Shown here piece after piece: positions 5,814 to 8,354 of a DNA stretch of 8,354 nt (within the stretch, counting starts at the first letter, position 1; the number at the start of each line of letters is the position of its first letter). Below the pieces are notes generated by a model that was not told where the DNA came from, made no database searches, and was given only the letters and a program-made list of their open reading frames with translations. The translations under genes and the position numbers were made by a program. The stretch comes from JAAYBY01 sp964465385 (GTDB lineage: Bacteria > Bacillota > Clostridia > Saccharofermentanales > UBA5734): NCBI GenBank assembly GCA_964465385.1, contig CAYXIM010000080.1, positions 1 through 8,354 on the forward strand, given 5' to 3'.

Positions 5814-5896
5814 CGAACGGGGCAACAACCACAGCTGCAGACCGGTGAAACAAGGGCCTTTTTCTCCTCTGACCACAGCCGGCAGAAAGGATACCT

Positions 5897-7096
5897 ATGA
5901 CCAGCTACAAAACATTGATGACTGATGTCCTTGAGGGGCGAGCCGCCTCTTTTCTGCCTTTTTCCCCTCGGCTGGACATCTGGTTTCACAGCCACAAACG
6001 TTCCGGCACCCTGCCCGCCCGTTACGCAAAGGCCACCTTGCTGGATGTTTTGGAAGACCTGGATATCGGTTACAACACCATGATCCCTGATTACCTGGAC
6101 CACGATGGACCAGATGACCAACGCCACAGGGGCCTGGGCTTTCACAGCACCCGAACCTCGACCGTTTTCACCCTTGACTTTCCAGGTATCCCTATCCAAG
6201 AGAGCTGGGAGCAGGACCATTACCGGGTGGTTTATCAAACCCCTTATGGGGACCTGTCCACCGTCACCCGCCTGGACGAGGGCATGAAAAAACAAGGGGC
6301 GACCATAGCGGTGACCGTTAAAAAGGCCATCGAATCCGTGGACGATTTCAAAGCCGCCCGCTACCTGTTTGAGCACGCCCAGATCCGGCCGGCTTTTGAC
6401 CGCTACCGCCACTTTCAGGACCGGGTGGGCCAGCGCGGCCTGTCAACGGCCTTCGTCCTGCAGCGAGAGTCGGGCTTTCGCATGCTCAACATGGACCTGA
6501 TGGCGTATGACCAGGCTCTTTATGCGCAGCTGGATGCCCCGGATGAGTTCGCCAGCCTGTGTGCTCTTTTGGATCAGGTGCTTGAGCAATGCGTCGCTGT
6601 GGCTTGCGCATCACCAGCGGACCTTTTGACGGTTGGCGCACACTTTGACACCGGCCTGACCCCGCCGGCCCTCTTCCGGGCCCATACCTTGCCCATGCTG
6701 CAAATCGCTTCCAAGATGATCCATGAAAGCGGCAAACAAATGGCCTCGCACACCGACAGTGAAAACAGGCAATTGCTGCCCTTGTATGTGGAAGCCGGCA
6801 TGGATGTGGCCGACTCCATTTGCCAGGAGCCCCTGACTTCTCTGACCTATCAGCAGATTCGCGCCGTCACCGGTGATCGCATCACCCTCTACGGCCTGAT
6901 TCCATCGATCACGGTACTCAAAGAGTCGTTTTCCGATGCTGATTTTGATGCATTTTTAGATCAACTGTTCAGTGACATCCAGCTGGATGGCGGCCGCCAC
7001 ATCATTTTGGCCGTTGCCGACACCACGCCGCCGGGTGCGGATCTGGCACGCATCAGCAAGATTGCCCGTCTGGCCAGGCAGGTCAAGCCGGTCTAA
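5897..7096 (+). CDS. URO-D-superfamily protein (uroporphyrinogen decarboxylase/MtaA-like), not HemE
   Basis: A 399-residue TIM-barrel-type protein of the URO-D superfamily (PF01208), which holds haem-pathway HemE, methylcobamide:CoM methyltransferases and many uncharacterised members. HemE's N-terminal RQAGRYLP motif is absent; instead it has FSPRLDIWFHSHKRSGTLP (22-40), a pattern of the uncharacterised branch. The C-terminal half has HTDSENRQLLPLYVEAGMD (285-303), matching the zinc-His region of methyltransferase relatives, but the usual second ligand Cys of HxC is Asp287. It ends with DTTPPGADLARI (375-386), like the family's PP-containing end loop. Start at 5897 has AAAGGA 6 nt upstream. 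No corrinoid protein or methyltransferase partner is in the window. It is divergent from the ceramidase-like gene and its stop overlaps the MFS stop. Role unknown; corrinoid methyl transfer is one possibility. Confidence 0.85.
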   Translation: MTSYKTLMTDVLEGRAASFLPFSPRLDIWFHSHKRSGTLPARYAKATLLDVLEDLDIGYNTMIPDYLDHDGPDDQRHRGLGFHSTRTSTVFTLDFPGIPIQESWEQDHYRVVYQTPYGDLSTVTRLDEGMKKQGATIAVTVKKAIESVDDFKAARYLFEHAQIRPAFDRYRHFQDRVGQRGLSTAFVLQRESGFRMLNMDLMAYDQALYAQLDAPDEFASLCALLDQVLEQCVAVACASPADLLTVGAHFDTGLTPPALFRAHTLPMLQIASKMIHESGKQMASHTDSENRQLLPLYVEAGMDVADSICQEPLTSLTYQQIRAVTGDRITLYGLIPSITVLKESFSDADFDAFLDQLFSDIQLDGGRHIILAVADTTPPGADLARISKIARLARQVKPV

Positions 7097-8286
7097 GGCC
7101 TGGGCCGGGTGTGCCTGGGTAAAAGCCTGATGCTGAAAGCCAAGATGGCGCCGCTGATCCAAAAAACCGGCGCCAGACCCAAGAGGCTACCCAAGAAACC
7201 AAAGATGAGCGGGCTGATGCTCTGGCCCAGGTAATTACCCATGACCCGAAGCGCCAAAACCTGGCTGCCTTGGTCACGGGGGGCAATGTCTGAGACGGCC
7301 AGCAAGGTCATGGGTGTCGCCAGACCCAGGGTCATGCCGGTAAAGACCGCAACTGCGATCAAGGACCAGTAGCCGGTCAAGACCCCATGCAAAACGATGC
7401 TGATGCCGCCCACAACCAGGCAAAAGATTAAAACCCGGTCCCGCCGAAAGAGGCTGATGATCTTTTTCAAGAAAGGCCGGATCAACATTTGAGCCATGCC
7501 GCGCACGCTGATGATGGTTCCGATCATGACACCCGTCAGCCCCAAGTCCTGACCGAAGATGGGAAAGTAGCTCATGGTGACTTCCTGAGAAAAGAGCACA
7601 ATTCCGCTGACCAGAATGATGCGGACAATCTGCTTGTTTTTCAGCAGCGGGCGGATCCCCCTGTTTTCTGTTTCCGCCAATTTGTTGTGGCTGCTCGGCG
7701 TCATGAATGACAAGAGCAGGCAAAGCACGCCGACAGCGACCGCGCCTGAAAAAGCCAGGCTGGTGCCCAGGCGGTCGTTGAGGTAGCCGCCCATGAGGGG
7801 GCCGACAAAAGAACCGGCGGAATTGGCAAAGGTGTATAGGCCGACAAAACGGCTTCGTTCAGCCCCAGCAGGGATATCTGTCATAACACTTTGACTGCCT
7901 AATAAAACCGCCACGTGGGACAGACCCACCAGCATCACGCACAAGGCAATCAAGAACAGGTTGTGGACAAACATGAGGCCGCTGACCCCGGCGAGAAAGG
8001 CCCAAGAACCCCAAATCAAGGGTGTCTTGGCACCGATCCGGTCAATCAGGCGGCCCAAGGGCATGGCCCAAAACACCTGGCCGATGCTGTAAAGGGACGT
8101 GATGATACCCACCACGATCATGCTGGCCTGGTTTTCGGATGCCAAAAGAGAAAAATACGGCCGGGCTGCGCCCAAGGCCGAGAAATGGAGGAAGTTAAGC
8201 ATCAGGTACACAAGGGCACCTGCCTGGCTGTTTTTGGTTTTCAGGGCCTGTGCCCGTTGTTCGTCGTAATCAGTGCTGTCATCCAT
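7093..8286 (-). CDS. MFS transporter, probable drug/metabolite exporter
   Basis: Major facilitator superfamily permease of 397 aa, the normal length for a 12-helix member, in the cytoplasmic membrane. A hydrophilic 24-residue N-terminus precedes the first helix. Motif A, GRLIDRIGAK, is at 78-87 between helices 2 and 3. A charged central loop (SSHNKLAETENRG, about 215-230) separates the two six-helix halves. The second half has a weaker repeat of the motif around FLKKIISLFRRDR. The pattern fits proton-driven efflux-type families, but the substrate cannot be assigned. Start at 8286 is the only plausible one: the frame is closed by TGA at 8293-8295 and no ATG, GTG or TTG follows nearby. It has no Shine-Dalgarno at normal distance; see the leader ORF at 8279-8299. 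Convergent with the URO-D-like gene, with a 4-bp overlap and no terminator. Confidence 0.9.
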   Translation of the reverse strand: MDDSTDYDEQRAQALKTKNSQAGALVYLMLNFLHFSALGAARPYFSLLASENQASMIVVGIITSLYSIGQVFWAMPLGRLIDRIGAKTPLIWGSWAFLAGVSGLMFVHNLFLIALCVMLVGLSHVAVLLGSQSVMTDIPAGAERSRFVGLYTFANSAGSFVGPLMGGYLNDRLGTSLAFSGAVAVGVLCLLLSFMTPSSHNKLAETENRGIRPLLKNKQIVRIILVSGIVLFSQEVTMSYFPIFGQDLGLTGVMIGTIISVRGMAQMLIRPFLKKIISLFRRDRVLIFCLVVGGISIVLHGVLTGYWSLIAVAVFTGMTLGLATPMTLLAVSDIAPRDQGSQVLALRVMGNYLGQSISPLIFGFLGSLLGLAPVFWISGAILAFSIRLLPRHTRPRP

Positions 8287-8299
8287 GGTTGTTCATCAT
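8279..8299 (-). CDS. Possible six-codon leader ORF (MMNNHG) overlapping the MFS start
   Basis: Two consecutive ATG codons (8299, 8296) lie 5 and 8 nt after AGGAAAG (8307-8301), the only Shine-Dalgarno in the region. The frame reads M-M-N-N-H-G and stops at TGA (8281-8279), so the MFS start codon at 8286 lies inside it. The MFS gene itself is 18 nt from that Shine-Dalgarno, so it may be translated by re-initiation. This rests on spacing only and could be chance. Confidence 0.35.
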   Translation of the reverse strand: MMNNHG

Positions 8300-8321
8300 G
8301 CTTTCCTGTCAACTGTCCTAC

Positions 8322-8330
8322 ATTGTAACA
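8322..8330 (-). promoter_or_regulatory. Extended -10 promoter of the MFS gene
   Basis: On the minus strand TGT precedes TACAAT (5 of 6 consensus), a TGn-extended -10. The -35 region is poor. The start would be near 8315, giving a leader of about 15 nt before the first ATG at 8299 and 28 nt before the MFS ATG. Confidence 0.5.
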
Positions 8331-8354
8331 TAAAACTGCCTGACGAACAGAGAG

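Noticed and set aside
5852..5863. Terminator suggested by CCTTTTT in the URO-D-like leader
   Set aside because: No stem precedes the T run; only a nine-base near-palindrome without room for a loop.
5765..6412. A 215-codon open frame on the minus strand, antisense to the URO-D-like gene
   Set aside because: No recognisable domain, and it runs over the divergent promoter region; the plus-strand URO-D match is convincing.

Overview
The window looks like a chromosomal segment of a moderately GC-rich Bacillota (Firmicutes), probably Clostridia-like. The reasons are strong GGAGG/AAGGAG ribosome-binding sites ahead of most genes, extended -10 promoters, a lipoprotein-anchored ABC binding protein with a short signal peptide, intrinsic terminators and tight gene packing. 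I cannot name a genus. There are no tRNA or rRNA genes, IS elements, CRISPR arrays or phage genes, and no gene-free stretch exceeds about 210 bases.

Layout, left to right. (1) Positions 1-87 hold a strong terminator. (2) guaA (88-1371, minus) encodes a GMP synthase whose synthetase and dimerisation parts look intact but whose glutamine amidotransferase domain has lost its catalytic core. (3) A three-gene ABC importer (minus; ATPase 1449-2243, permease 2236-3132, lipoprotein 3215-4198) belongs to the family that includes the streptococcal Trp/Phe importer TrpXYZ. It has a good sigma-A-type promoter at 4266-4294, and a very stable hairpin separates the binding protein from the permease. No clear terminator separates the ATPase from guaA, so read-through into guaA is possible, although guaA has its own extended -10. 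(4) A cytoplasmic neutral/alkaline-ceramidase-like hydrolase (4409-5725, minus) ends in its own terminator. (5) A URO-D-superfamily protein (5897-7096, plus) is divergent from the hydrolase; their predicted promoters are packed into about 40 bp. (6) A 12-TM-type MFS exporter (7093-8286, minus) converges on the URO-D gene with overlapping stop codons and may be preceded by a six-codon leader ORF.

How they may work together: the ABC operon imports a small molecule (aromatic amino acids or another ligand). The hydrolase and URO-D-like protein may share control, but their substrates are unknown. The most interesting points are the GATase-less GuaA (probably ammonia-dependent or needing a partner glutaminase), the 31-bp dyad over the guaA -10, the intra-operon GC-rich hairpin, and the unassigned hydrolase/URO-D divergent pair. 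I do not see a clear new multi-gene system; the rest is ordinary accessory metabolism and transport.
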